Origin: Hydractinia symbiolongicarpus
Taxonomy: Eukaryota; Cnidaria; Hydrozoa; Anthoathecata; Hydractiniidae
Length of the DNA stretch: 60,000 nt
Reading direction: 5' to 3'
Assembly (NCBI RefSeq): GCF_029227915.1
Contig: NC_079877.1
Span: forward strand, 30,779,851 to 30,839,850
The notes below the pieces were generated by a model. That model made no database searches, was not told the DNA's origin, and saw only the letters and a program-made list of their open reading frames with translations. Below, piece after piece: positions 31,030 through 42,051 of this stretch. A program made the position numbers and the translations under genes. Numbering within the stretch: the stretch's first letter is position 1; each line of letters opens with the position of its first letter.

Positions 31030-32170
31030 ATGCTTTTGCGAATTTCGCGTTTCTTGGCCTTTTTTGCAAAACTTTGTCTCGCGAAACTTTCAAAAATGGA
31101 CATTCTGGAAGTTTACTCAGTACAAACGTTCTAAAATGGCGATTCGTGAAAGTTTATCTACTAAAATTTAAAAAACTGAATGTTATTTCTTGACTCGCCC
31201 TCACTTGGGTCGCTCTCCCGATATAAAAAGAAGACAACCGGCACTGGGAACAAATCATTATACCACATGTCGAAAACGTACGCGAATCACAAAACCTCGG
31301 CGCTGACCAGATGGCTCTGGTCATAATGAATGTCTTCACCGGGCAGATGACCGCAGAAGTTAAGAAGGTTCTTTGAGAGAACAAGGTTTTGGTTACCAAT
31401 GTACCAGCCAATATGACGCGATTTTGCCAATCCCTGGATTTAACCGTAAATGGAAGTGCCAAACGGTTTATCGGAAATAAATTCAATGATTGGTATGCCG
31501 ACCAAATTACTACCGAGTTGGATTCAGGCAAGTCGTTAGAAGAAATTGATAATAAATTGCGCCTTTCAACATTGAAGCGTTTACATGCTGGTTCGGTGAT
31601 TGTCTTTTACAACTACATAACATCACCCGATGGTAAAGATATCATCCTTAATGGATGGAAAGCTGCTGGAATATACGACGCCATCGTACTTGGATTAAGT
31701 AAGCTACCGACGATAGATTCTTTCCATGATGTTGATCCCTTGGCCGATCAAAACCCTACCTTATTAGCTTTGAATCCGGACGCCGTTTGCAGTATTGATG
31801 AAGAGAAGCGGAATGTTACTGGTGAAGAAGACAATGACGACTATGCGTGAGAGCCGGAAGAAGACAAGCCTAGAAAGGTGTTTGATCTGTTTTGTGATTT
31901 TGACGACGAACCCAGTTTGTAAATAGAAGTTTTTACATACTATTAGAAAGAAAATTACATCGTTAAAGAACACTTCTTCCTTTTTCTATCATAAAAATTA
32001 TGGGTCACTTTTTTATAAGAATATAAAAAATATGTTCAAAATCACGAATCGCGAAAGTTTATCTCGCCAAAACTTTCCAATTTCAGATTTCGCGAAAGTC
32101 TATCTTGCGAAAATGTTTCACTTCATAGATTCACGAAAGTTTTTGAACTCGCGAAAGTTTTTACAGATAT
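31030..32170 (+). mobile_element. pogo/Tigger-like DNA transposon relic
   Basis: A degraded DDE transposase fragment is flanked on both sides by CGCGAAAGTTTATCTCGC-type motifs (31036-31160, 32040-32165). No exact TIR or TA duplication is visible. Most of the transposase N-terminus is missing. Confidence 0.65.
31240..31850 (+). pseudogene. DDE_1 (pogo/jerky-like) transposase C-terminus
   Basis: The frame runs from about 31247 (IIPHVENVRESQNLGADQMA) through LVIMNVFTGQMTAEV, stops at about 31375, and reads on in the same frame (NKVLVTNVPANMTRFCQSLD, LTVNGSAKRFIGNKFNDWYA). It continues with LRLSTLKRLHAGSVIVFYNY and ENGWKAAGI-equivalent residues and an acidic tail, ending at TGA 31848. These are hallmarks of the DDE superfamily endonuclease domain of pogo/Tigger-like transposases. 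The catalytic Asp expected in the 'DVF' block is Asn (MNVF), and there is one internal stop, so it is dead. The N-terminal DNA-binding half is absent. Confidence 0.75.
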
Positions 32171-32794
32171 AAATATTGTTTTCAAGTTGTATCCTAGCTT
32201 TATTGTTTCATATGATTTCAGTCAAATCAATCTGTTTTTTCTTTTGCACGTTACATGTCTAAATCTAGCAAAATGGCAGAAAGAATACCTACACGGAATA
32301 AAAAGCTAAATTTCATTTCATTTCCTTAATTTCCTTAAAAGTGCAACGCATTGGCTTCTCCTGATCTTAATATACTTTCCTTTGACATCAAAATTGTTTT
32401 TAATTAACTGATAGCTATTTTCAACCGAAATCTGCTGATTGGCTAAAAACCTTAACAACGGGCTCTATACAGCAGAGTATAATTTTTAGCCTTATGGCAA
32501 CGACAAAGTTAGCTTTAAATGTAAACAAATAACATGCCTGAAGAATCGCTAAAACATAGCTACATATATACGGACACAAAAATCAAGTTGCAGGAAAACC
32601 AAAATCTCGAATCACTTCACAAGAAAAACAGTCATTTCAACTCTTCTTGATCACAAAAAAAGCGAATATTAAAATCATATCACATGGCTTCCAGTAAACA
32701 GCAAGAATACATGCATACTTAATCAAAAAACCGTGGTAGAAAAAACGTCCCTGACAAAACATCACAAACACTATATACATCCATTTTATCATCA
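32171..32794. other. Noncoding, no gene seen
   Basis: AT-rich. No supported features. Confidence 0.4.
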
Positions 32795-33005
32795 AGCTAC
32801 GCAGAGCCAATTAGGACCCGCGCTCTACTACACAACTCCCGGCAACATATAACGGCCCACACATGGAGCCATCTCCCCAATTTCCCTCACATGACTTGGG
32901 TTAACTCGGGGCTTTGGCAACATTCACTCGCTCATGTTGAATCGCCGTCAAGAGGAATCGAACCCCGGTCTCCCGCACAGTGTACGAAAGCTATGGAGTG
33001 TAAAT
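32795..33005 (-). mobile_element. tRNA-derived SINE, probably 5'-truncated
   Basis: On the minus strand a pol III B-box-like GGTTCGATTCC (32954-32964) is preceded by GTGCGGGAGACCGG, the D/anticodon-distal half of a tRNA-like head; the A box is poor. A GC-rich body follows (GAGCGAGTGAATGTTGCC, GGGGAGATGGCTCCATG). It cannot be a functional tRNA gene because it does not close into a cloverleaf. Confidence 0.6.
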
Positions 33006-33926
33006 TCTCAAAGACAACTCATACAAGCCAAATCCTTTTTCTATTCTTCTAAAAGAAAACTTAGGTACTAAATGCTATTCTTTCTTTTTGTGCACGTATT
33101 TGAAAAATCGAAACAATAAAATTTAAATCAAACCTCTCTTTTTTTAACAAAACCTGTTTTAACGAACTTGTTACAAGTTCATATCTAGAAAGCAGTCCTG
33201 ATTTCTACAAACCCAAACACAATACCCTTTACATTACAAGTCGATCTATTTGAACACGTAAAGGCATCTTAATACGGCTTGTGTAATACGTCATTAAGTA
33301 CTCCATTAAGCATTTTGCGGCAGATTGGACCATAGAATAAATGCCTTTATTGATATTCATCTTTCAGTGCAATCTTTTTTATGTAATACGCGTTAAAATT
33401 ACAACAAGGCAAGGAGTAAAAAAGAACAATATTGCGGCAAACGAGAGACCCGGATCACACTAGATTTGTTGTTTAAAAATAGTAAAAATATTCAATGTGT
33501 CTTTCCACCACGGATTTCTCCTTGGAACAAAGATTTCTTTGATGAAGAGGAAATAAATCTAACAATCAGAAACCCCAGAACAAAAGATTGTTTTGATCAG
33601 ATGATCTGACATAAATGATATGTTCCATAAAGAAAAGCAAATTTAAGGCTAATCTCCGCTTGTTGAAATAGTTCGCGACAAGAAAATTTTCTTCATATAT
33701 TTTATTGTGTAGAAAAAATTATTTTCCTGGAAAATTCTGAAAAAGTTAAAACATTTCAACTTTCGCAATTCTGTCCGATCCTTCAAAAAATTCCGGATAA
33801 TGCTGTGAACTTATCACTTGCTCATGTTGGGGACTATTTTAATAAGCGTGTATCAGCCTCATAATGTATAATGATACACCCAAGAGGGTATTTTTTAAAA
33901 TAAAGAAAATTACAAATAAATTAAAT
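33006..33926. other. Noncoding 3' of GPCR 2, no gene seen
   Basis: Presumed 3' UTR/intergenic. GTATCAGCCTCATAATGTAT and AATGATACAC lie near 33850-33880. Confidence 0.4.
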
Positions 33927-34880
33927 TTACGATAGACTGTTCGCCACATTATTTACTTTAGCATTTTCATTGCCAAACACAACAACACTCCTTTTCTTGG
34001 AGAACATACCAGAAACCCTTTTCTTCACATCTGGAGAACGAAAGCCATATATAAACGTATCCCATAATGAGTTTGATAACACAACAAAATGACACCAGCG
34101 GTTTATGTAAGTGTCTGTTATAAGTGATCTGTAGAAGAGATTTGTAAATATCGTCACTATGGATGGTATACTACATACAGCATAAACTACCAGTATCTGT
34201 AAAGCAACTCGAGCTGTTTTTTTCTTTTGTTCGCTACATGTTGTTTTATTTTTAGAAATATAAGTGTAAATCTTTTTTTGACATATCACCATGGCAATAA
34301 ACACGCACAGGCCATATGCAGGAGCCAAACGCAAAATTATTGTTCTCAAACTCGGATAAATATAAATCGACAAAAGTGGGCATAAAATTGACGGAATCCA
34401 AATAATTAAAACAGCGACAAGTAGTATTCTTTTCTTTGTCACATATTTATACTGGAAAGGCTTAAACACTGCTAGATAGATCTCCACTGTTATAAATCCA
34501 ATCGTTGTTAAGGACATTACCGTAAATGTGTACCCAATTAAACTCCATAAGGGAATAATGAAACAAGCAGGTTCTCTCTTAACAAATCCACGCAAAAGTA
34601 TGTAATATATTGGTATAAGAGTGAAAGCAGAAGTTAGGTCGGAAAACGATAAAAGTATATATAATTTGTTTGTTTTTCTTCTTAACGTTTTACTAGAAAC
34701 CACGATAAACATGTAATATCCATTTAGCAGAGTACTGACGGTACAAAATATTAAAGAGACGGAACAAAAAGCAATTAAATTTGCTCTGCCAGCATCATCT
34801 GATAAGAAAACTGAGCTGTACCCTTCGCACCAAACATTTGGAGTTACGTTTCTAATCTGTGTAGCGTTGGTAAAATTCAT
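33927..34880 (-). CDS. Class A (rhodopsin-like) GPCR 2, paralog of GPCR 1
   Basis: A 317-residue paralog, about nine residues in ten identical by eye to GPCR 1 over the seven helices. The N-terminus carries three sequons (NFT, NAT, NVT). Conserved: TLLNGYYM (TM1), SFSDL (TM2), EPACFII (TM3 start), IIWIPS (TM4), LAPAYG (TM5), VCSIPS (TM6). The same atypical motifs are present: VEIYLAVFKP for DRY and SNSLWDTFIYGF for NPxxY. Differences cluster in intracellular loop 2 and TM4 (KRILLVAVLIIW versus KKILIICDLIIW) and at the C-terminus, which is longer (ends VNNVANSLS). ATG 34880 follows a TTTTTTTATTTAG acceptor-like site at the place where GPCR 1 has one, so the whole receptor appears to lie in one exon with a separate 5' leader. 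The two genes arose by a tandem duplication about 7.4 kb apart. Confidence 0.88.
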   Translation of the reverse strand: MNFTNATQIRNVTPNVWCEGYSSVFLSDDAGRANLIAFCSVSLIFCTVSTLLNGYYMFIVVSSKTLRRKTNKLYILLSFSDLTSAFTLIPIYYILLRGFVKREPACFIIPLWSLIGYTFTVMSLTTIGFITVEIYLAVFKPFQYKYVTKKRILLVAVLIIWIPSILCPLLSIYIYPSLRTIILRLAPAYGLCVFIAMVICQKKIYTYISKNKTTCSEQKKKTARVALQILVVYAVCSIPSIVTIFTNLFYRSLITDTYINRWCHFVVLSNSLWDTFIYGFRSPDVKKRVSGMFSKKRSVVVFGNENAKVNNVANSLS

Positions 34881-37800
34881 GCTGTCTAAATAAAAAAAAT
34901 GTTATACAGGTTTTCTGATGAAATAGAAGTTAACACTCTTGATTTAGGTCTGCCAATTTAAGATTAGATTTAGTACAGCGACCAAACTCAGACTTCACTA
35001 AGAGTGATAAGATTGCTGATTATTTGAGTCTTCTTCACAATGAAAATAAAACTAAACTTTTTTTATTCACTGCTACGTGCGCTGTTTACAATGTTTACAA
35101 GCTAGACGAGTTCTGATTGGTTGAACGGATTAGCGTTGGAAACGAGCAAACTAAAAAATACAAACTCTGGTAATGGTTTCTGTAGATGGAAAGAAAGATG
35201 TTCCTTTGTCTTCTTTTACTTTATATAGGGTTTTGGTCTGACTGTAATGCTAGTAGAAGCTTCAAAATATAAAAAAGCATAACACAAAATGACTATTTCG
35301 TGACATTAACATCATCAGTACAGAATGTAAAGAAAACAATAAATATTTAATAACCATTGACATAAACACGGATAGCTTTCTATCGAATAAAAATAAGTTC
35401 TGCTAACGTTGTCATATTTATCATTTAAATTTATTTTCACTATCCTGTGCTTTCTTCTTGAAGATTATTTGGTGTGAAATTATTATATTGTGTGAAATTA
35501 TTATATTGCTCTTTAATTTCGTTTCAAGGTGAACATAATTTATTCTATCCTTTACAAAATTGTTGGTAAACTAACAAAGGGAAAAAAATGAATGCATTTA
35601 TAAACCTGGATCCGCCCGCGTAAAAACAATATCTTGCCTTATTATCCAAGAACAAATTTCGTCAAAAGGAAATAATGGGAAAAGTTTGTAGGCATGTTGA
35701 CTAGCAACCTGTGTTGTTGTTACTCATATAAACGAACAAAACGTGGGAACGTTCTATTACAAATTCGATATTTTTACGCCGCACGTCCAAACAGGAAAAC
35801 AATCATTCATCTAAGTATGTCGTTTAATTTTTTGTATTACGTAAAAATAATTTCATTGTAGTCACGTTTCAAAGTGTAACCCATACATCTTGATTCATTT
35901 ATATGCAAGAAGTTTTGCGTCATTGAGATAATTTAGAATTCAAATGCTGGAAATTGATAAAACTATTTTTAACTCGTTAAGACAAATTGCGGTCAGGACA
36001 TATTTCTTATTCTACTCCGCTCTCTCTACCTGTAACCAAACCGAAAAATTTGTCAACCCTGCCCTAGTGGGGAGGGTAATTTTACAATGAACAATTGCTA
36101 TGAATGACTATAGGACTTAGTAGAGCACGTTAGCAAAATAAAAGAAATGATTTGATTAGAAAAACAATTAATGCTGACATTATTTCATAAAAATACCTTT
36201 TAAATTTTTTTGAAATATTAATTTATTTGCCTAATTTGAGTATTATTAGATCAGAAAATATTTTCTCTGCAAAAATTTTGTGTTAAAGGTGTAAAATGCA
36301 TTGAAAGAAAATATTAATTATTTTTACTTCTTTTAAAATTTTTCAATGTTTTTTTCAATTTCCACAAAAGTGAGATTTTGTTCTGTTAAATTCATTGCAA
36401 TATATTCGCTATATATATTCGCTCAGACAAAGTTAAAAAATGAAATTTCAAAAAAATGTTATTTTATAAATTTGTTAACGACAATAAGAGGAATAATAAT
36501 TATTAAGTTTAGTTATAATTTTATGTTTTCTCCAAAGTTTGAACTAATTACTTATAAAGCCAGTACCATTAGAAGTAAAAGCTCAAAATATGTAAAGAGA
36601 AAGCTATTAGTTAATTATATTACTTTGATGTTGCTTATAACAACTGCTGGAAGACGTGTAAAAAGTTCTATCCGAAAATCTGAATTTTTAATGATCTTAT
36701 CCGCAGAGGGAACATGTTTCATTACTTGTGTTTTTTTTGTATTTCTTTTTTCAACCGCAGTCTAAATTTTTGATGGGATCATTTATAATGAATTATAATT
36801 AATTATAAACGTCTATTTTCATTTCAAAAATTTCTTATTATATAAGAATAACCTTATTTGCAGTAATGTAAACCTAGCTTAAAGATGATCTAAAGAGGGT
36901 ATTATTTTTAGATTTGTGAAAAGAATGCATATATACCCAATCTATGAAGTTAGAATCCAACATCCCCCTACCACCGTCCCGCACGCACATAAGAAAATTC
37001 GGTATTTGCTACAGTCCTGATATTTCATCAACATGACATGTCCACACAGTTGAGTCCAGACTCCTAAATACTAGCTGTTTTTATGGCCAGGTCCTAAATA
37101 AATTATATTTTTTACACTGAACAAACCCAATGTAATATTGTACGGTGAATATCACAGCATTTGTTGCTGGTATTCATTGATCATAAACCACAACAACACA
37201 AACTTTTTGTATTATGTCCATAGATATTTCTTTGTACATAGTACAACAGTAGACGGGTATTGGTTTTTGATTAAAAGTTTTGTTTGTCAACCTCCATGAT
37301 AGAAAGTGCAAGTGTGAATAAATGATCAAGTTAGCTTATATGCTAGCTATAAAATAGTTTTCAGTGTAAGTAGAATACAAACAAAAGATTGTGCTTCACA
37401 ACTACGAAACCATGATTCTTCTTTATGGTGGCAAAAACATGCAACTGTTGCATGATTACTGCATAAATTCATTGCAATCTCCACAAAAATGTTGCCAATC
37501 AATTGAAATCATATGAGATTAAGATAACTGTGGTAAGTCTGATGTGCAAATTAATAATTTATACTAATAGTAGGCTTAACAAAAACGCATTCTAAAATAA
37601 CAGAAGAATAGACGATATTAATGAAGTTTGAGGTGGCCGGAATTATGACGTAGAGAGAAGAGGAGAATACATGATAAGGATAACAGAAAGTTTTCATATG
37701 ACTTTAAGTCTATAAAACAACACTACATCACCAATCGACATATTTGTGACTAAACATACTCTGCGCATCCAATGCATAAAATGATTTTAATAACTACTCA

Positions 37801-38383
37801 TTAAGTCTTGTCACAACTGCATCAATAAAAGATTATTTTTTATCATCTCTGAATCTTCTGCTTTATCTTCGAATATTTTTATGTCAAAGAATATTGCACT
37901 ACTTAAATGACCCTGCTAATACGTAAACAACGTTCAAAGTTGCCATAGCCACTATCTCTTTTGGCCATTAAAAGGAAAATATCAATGGAACAAAACATTT
38001 TTTAGCTGCAATGTCAATGTTTATTTTACTGTTCAAATAACGAATAAATTAATATAATAGCGGCAAGTGATTCAGCTATCATCTTGTTTTAGAAAGGATG
38101 ATGTAAAGGGAATTTCTTTTAATTTCTGACTTCTAGATGGTTTAAAAACAGACTGATTTTAAATTTTACATGTGTTATTGCTACCACTACTTATTAAAAA
38201 AAGCCTCAAATAAGAGTGTGTTAGAATTTTTGAAATGTACTACGTAACATGGGGATGTAGCTTTTAAAGACTTTTTGTGAAGGATAAATGATATGCCCAC
38301 CGGGTTGTCCTTTGAATTATGTATATCAATTCAAAATTGTTGGAGAATGGAAATCCGGCCTAAAAATCAATGATTTTTAAACC
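34881..38383. other. Long AT-rich noncoding stretch with small repeats
   Basis: No gene supported. A 24-bp block at about 35627-35650 matches the 5' exon/donor region of GPCR 1 (minus strand). An 18-bp tandem repeat lies at 35472-35507. An open frame at 36346-36765 has the composition of random AT-rich DNA. Confidence 0.45.
35472..35507. repeat. 18-bp tandem repeat, two units
   Basis: GTGTGAAATTATTATATT twice in succession. Confidence 0.9.
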
Positions 38384-38600
38384 TTGGCGCTGCTCACGAA
38401 TTCTTTCTCAATCTTCTCAGTGTCACGCACGAAATATGCAGTGAATCTGGATGTATCAACCTTGTGTTTCTTCATTTTCTCGTGGCCTTCTCAGCTCTGC
38501 CAATTTTTTGGTTGTATTTTCTACTGTTATCTGCTGGTGATGTTGAAACAAATCCTAGGCCTTTCAATTTTTAATAATTTATTAAGGTTTTATTTCACCA
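38384..38600 (+). pseudogene. Retrotransposon N-terminus with 2A-like motif
   Basis: In one frame a hydrophobic stretch ends LYFLLLSAGDVETNPRPFNF (about 38510-38571). LLxAGDVExNPGP at the N-terminus of non-LTR retrotransposon (and some other transposon) proteins is a known 2A-like ribosome-skipping signal. Here the Gly of NPGP is Arg, which should abolish skipping. No further coding follows immediately, so this is an isolated fragment, possibly the 5' end of the LINE at 39.5 kb separated by later insertion. Confidence 0.55.
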
Positions 38601-38812
38601 AAGAGATCTTACATTTGGTCCCACAAGGGGTATTAAATGCTCTTGAATATCTTTGTATGGTGTATGCTTTTTGGTTTTTTAAGCCATTAGTTACTATCAG
38701 ATTTTATAAAAAATATTTGCTGTACTTGTAATAGTAAGGTAAAAAAGAGGTCAAGCTGTATGTAACAAACATGGAGTTCCTGATATTGCAGGACCACTTA
38801 GCAGTTAAATAA

Positions 38813-38973
38813 GTTAGAAAGTGTGTTAATTGCAAAGCGTATTCTTCTTAAGAAAGTAGTTATCATGAGCAAAGGTCAAATGCCTAAATTAAAAGGTGCT
38901 GTTTGTAATGTGCCAATATCTAAAGACGAGGCAGTAATATCTTTGAAAAATTGGAGAAAAGAAGTCTGTTTTT
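38813..38973 (+). pseudogene. DUF6570-like fragment (Helitron-associated)
   Basis: An open stretch reads ESVLIAKRILLKKVVIMSKG, then QMPKLKGAVCNVPISKDEAV, and stops at 38973. The 'AKRILFKKV...GQ.PK..GA.CNVPV' pattern is the DUF6570-type segment found in the N-terminal part of cnidarian Helitron Rep/helicase polyproteins. Further frames to about 39240 look like decayed coding (e.g. TIFVDTLNQTETEKCVSFMN) but could not be assigned. If correct, this is the only trace of an autonomous Helitron in the window. Confidence 0.5.
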
Positions 38974-39541
38974 AAAGATGGTACTGAGTTGTCATTCAAA
39001 CAAGTCTCCTTGAATATCCCTGAATAGGGAACAGACTCTATCACTATTTTCGTAGATACTTTGAACCAAACTGAGACTGAAAAGTGTGTTAGTTTTATGA
39101 ATATCCGTGTTTTGAAATATTTGTAACAACGTCTATTGAAAACAAATGAATCCACAAAGGTAAAATTGATAGATGACACGATGTGGGAGACACGAAGGTT
39201 TAACTGATTCTTCACAAAAACTGTGTTTGATACAATTGTGAGCATGAATATAAAATGTCTTTAAAAAAATTGCTTCACAATAAGTTCAAAGCGCTGGTAG
39301 AGTTGGAAGAGGACATTGCGGTCTGCCATAAATGTAAGAACTTTTTCATAAAAGAAGAATGTCTAGTGGAATCGAACATGGTTTTCATAATTATGGGAAA
39401 CTCCTTTTCTATAGTAGAAAGCTATTTTGAAATACCATTAATCGACAAGATGCTTGTTGCTCACACGTTGCTAAAAGCTGAACTTTTTGCAAACTTATCA
39501 AATTTCCGATAATGTGGCCCTTGCAATGACAAAGAATTCTG
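38974..39541 (+). other. Decayed coding of unknown origin
   Basis: Peptide-like stretches occur in shifting frames, including an 85-codon frame at 39255-39512 with a CHKCKNFFIKEEC motif (two CxxC-like pairs). No family recognised; probably transposon debris between the DUF6570-like fragment and the LINE. Confidence 0.3.
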
Positions 39542-40888
39542 GTGAGTAAACTAAGCCACACACCTGCTTGTTCAGCTAATCATCAGATGATTTTATTTCT
39601 ATTTTGTTCGATACCAGACGTTCACACAATCATGTACATCATTTTATTGTCATTTCCATTATGTTCATATTATAGTGTCTTCTTTTATACTTCTATCGAA
39701 CAAACATTCACGGGAGAAAGTTCATCAGCATTAGAAGCATGTCCTGGACCGGAAAGCCTTGGTGAATTTTGCGGTAAGAGAGGTCTGAAATGTGTTCATC
39801 AAAATATTCGTGGATTACTTTCAAACTTTGCCCACTTGGAAGCGTTAGTACACAAGCATGATTCCAAAATTGACATTATAACCTTGTCTGAAACACATAT
39901 TTTGAACGAGGATTTTAGTGACAATGATGCTCTTTATGAACTGTCTGGTTACACTTTGGTTAAAAGAAACAGAACATCTGGAAAAGGAGGAGGCGTGGCT
40001 GTTTATGTCAAAAACAATATTAATTTTAAGTCTCTGTGGCTTGAAAAATTTATTAAATCAATTTTAGTAGGGTGTTTCTATCGCCCTCCAGAGGGTTCAA
40101 AGTACTTGCCATCTAAATATAACGAAACATTTGACGATCATTTAAATTGTATCAATCAAGAAAATAAGGAAACTATACTCATGGGAGATTTCAATGTGGA
40201 CTATAATGCTACAAACGTCAATAAAGATTTTAAATCTACAATTAATGTGCATGGTTTTAAACAACTTATCAATAAACCCACGAGAACGTCTTCTACGTCA
40301 TCAACGACAATTGATTTATTTTTCACTAATTGTCCCGACAATGTTCACTGCACTGACGTATTCCCTACTTTGCTGAGAGATCACGATATGGTTGGTGGAA
40401 TACGTAGGATACACAACATCAAGCATCCTATGCGAACTCTGAAGTGCCGTAATTACACTAACTACGTTCCTGAAAATCTTTTTAATGACGTCTCCGAAAT
40501 TGACTGGCGCCCTGTATACGACGCTAGTGATGTATATTCTGCAGTTACGTATTTTAACTCGAAGCTAAGAGATGCTTTTGATAAACACGCCCCGTTAGCC
40601 GAAAAAAGAGTTAAATCACGACCTTGTAAATGGCTAACCTCAAAAATAAAATCTCAAATGAACAACCGTGACAAACTTCATCGCAAGGCTCGCAAATCAG
40701 CTAAAACAGAAGATACAGAGAAATATAAAAAGATTAGAAATAGTTGCAACAATAATATACTGAAAGCAAAGGCTAACCACCAGCGTGATCTTTTTAACGA
40801 AAATCTGTCAAATCCAAGAAAAGTTTTGGAATGCAAAAATCAGTATTCCCAAGCAAACCGAAAAAGTGTGTCAAATGTCAAAAGATAG
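39542..40888 (+). pseudogene. LINE endonuclease and linker (ORF2 N-terminus)
   Basis: 448 codons are open. From residue about 80: RGLKCVHQNIRGLLSNF (metal-binding Asn), IITLSETHIL (catalytic Glu), GGGVAVYV, VGCFYRPP, ETILMGDFNVDY (Asp/Asn), STTIDLFFTN and LLRDHDMV (final Asp-His). This is the full motif set of an apurinic-type endonuclease that nicks target DNA for target-primed reverse transcription. About 40 residues seem to be missing between NFKSLWLE and ILVGCFYRPP. The linker (PCKWLTSKIKSQMNNRDKLH) resembles that at 1-527. The first ~75 residues are unlike the family and may be read-through of flanking DNA. Confidence 0.8.
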
Positions 40889-40988
40889 TGAAAGCAGAAG
40901 TAAAGTAAGCAACTTCAGCAAGTTTTTTAGTACAACTGTTCACTCCCTTCAATCCAAGTCAATTCAACTTATGAATTTTACATACCAC

Positions 40989-42051
40989 CTTTTTCTTTAC
41001 GAACAAATAAAATTTTCATGACAGGTTATATTTCTAAGATTTTTGTAGAGAAAGAACTCCAATCACTCAAACGAAATAAAGCAACCGGTATAGACGAGTT
41101 ACAGAGCGAGTTTATGTAGATTTATCGAAAGCCTTTGATACGATCGGACATTCATTATTATTAAACAAGCTACGCACGTACGGAAGACATTAACAATATT
41201 CGATCTTGCTACGAGCCAATTTACTGCTGTGTTCCACAAGGTTCCATTTTGGGACCACTGCTTTTTATAATTTTTTATGATGATTTTGTAGACCATATCT
41301 CAAATTCTAAACTTATAATGTACGCAGATGACACCGTCATATACGTTGCTCATAAAGGTCTTACTAGAATTGAACAACTTCTCAATCAAGACCTTGAGAG
41401 GCTATCAGTATATTTCTGTGAAAATGAGTTAATTATAAATCTAAAAAAAGAGAAAACAGAAGTCATGTTCTTCGGAACGGCTAAACGCTTGAAAACACAT
41501 GGCAAGGCTCTACAAGAAAATCCGATAAATTTCGTTTCTCAGTATAAGTATCTGGGAACAGTAATCGACAGCAAGTTAATGCTTAATGACAACTTCGACC
41601 GGTCATATAAAAGCGCCAGCAGCCGTTTACGCCTACTACAAAGATTACGACCGTACCTTACCGCTGAAGCCGCACACAATTTTTTCTCGATGATGATTGT
41701 ACCTTTAATCACTTTAGTAGTGCATTGAGAATACCTTTCACATTTACACAGCTCAACAAATTAAAATCGCTTGAGAAACGTGCTAGATCGATTGTCCTGA
41801 GTGATAATATTCCATCCATCACAGGACTCGTCAACAGTAGTACTTGTGTACTCGTTAAAAAGTGTTTACTAAATGAACTAGTATCTGAACATTTTGACAA
41901 TTATTTTGTCAGCCAACAACATGATAATAACACACGAAATAACGGCTGCATTGTCAGGTTACCTCGGGTTAAACTAGAAATCGCCCGGCAGAGTCTCTAT
42001 TTTGCAGGGGATAAACTGTTCGAAAAATCGATAATATGTCTCTTTTTATGA
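40989..42051 (+). pseudogene. LINE reverse transcriptase (broken)
   Basis: Fragments occur in order: YISKIFVEKELQSLKRNKAT, GIDEL (about 41025-41097), a deletion, YVDLSKAFDTIGHSLLLNKL (about 41110-41175), then CVPQGSILGPLLFIIFYDDF and KLIMYADDTVIYV (41220-41345, the YADD catalytic box), NLKKEKTEVMFFG, FVSQYKYLGTVID and RLRLLQRLRPYLT. After a stop at 41726 a RIPFTFTQLNKLKSLEKRAR tail continues to 42051. Multiple frame breaks and the missing RT segment make it inactive. Confidence 0.8.

Larger units (their letters stand above)
39542..42051 (+). mobile_element. CR1/L2-like LINE, internally deleted
   Basis: An APE-type endonuclease frame (39542-40888) is followed by reverse transcriptase fragments (40990-42051) in the same orientation. 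A few hundred bases of the RT N-terminal half are missing. No 5' UTR or 3' tail repeat can be fixed. Confidence 0.8.

Noticed and set aside
32795-33005. Possible tRNA gene
   Set aside because: Only the B-box half is tRNA-like; there is no acceptor stem or cloverleaf. Better explained as a SINE.
36346-36765. 139-codon open frame
   Set aside because: Composition typical of AT-rich noncoding DNA, no motif, no splice context.
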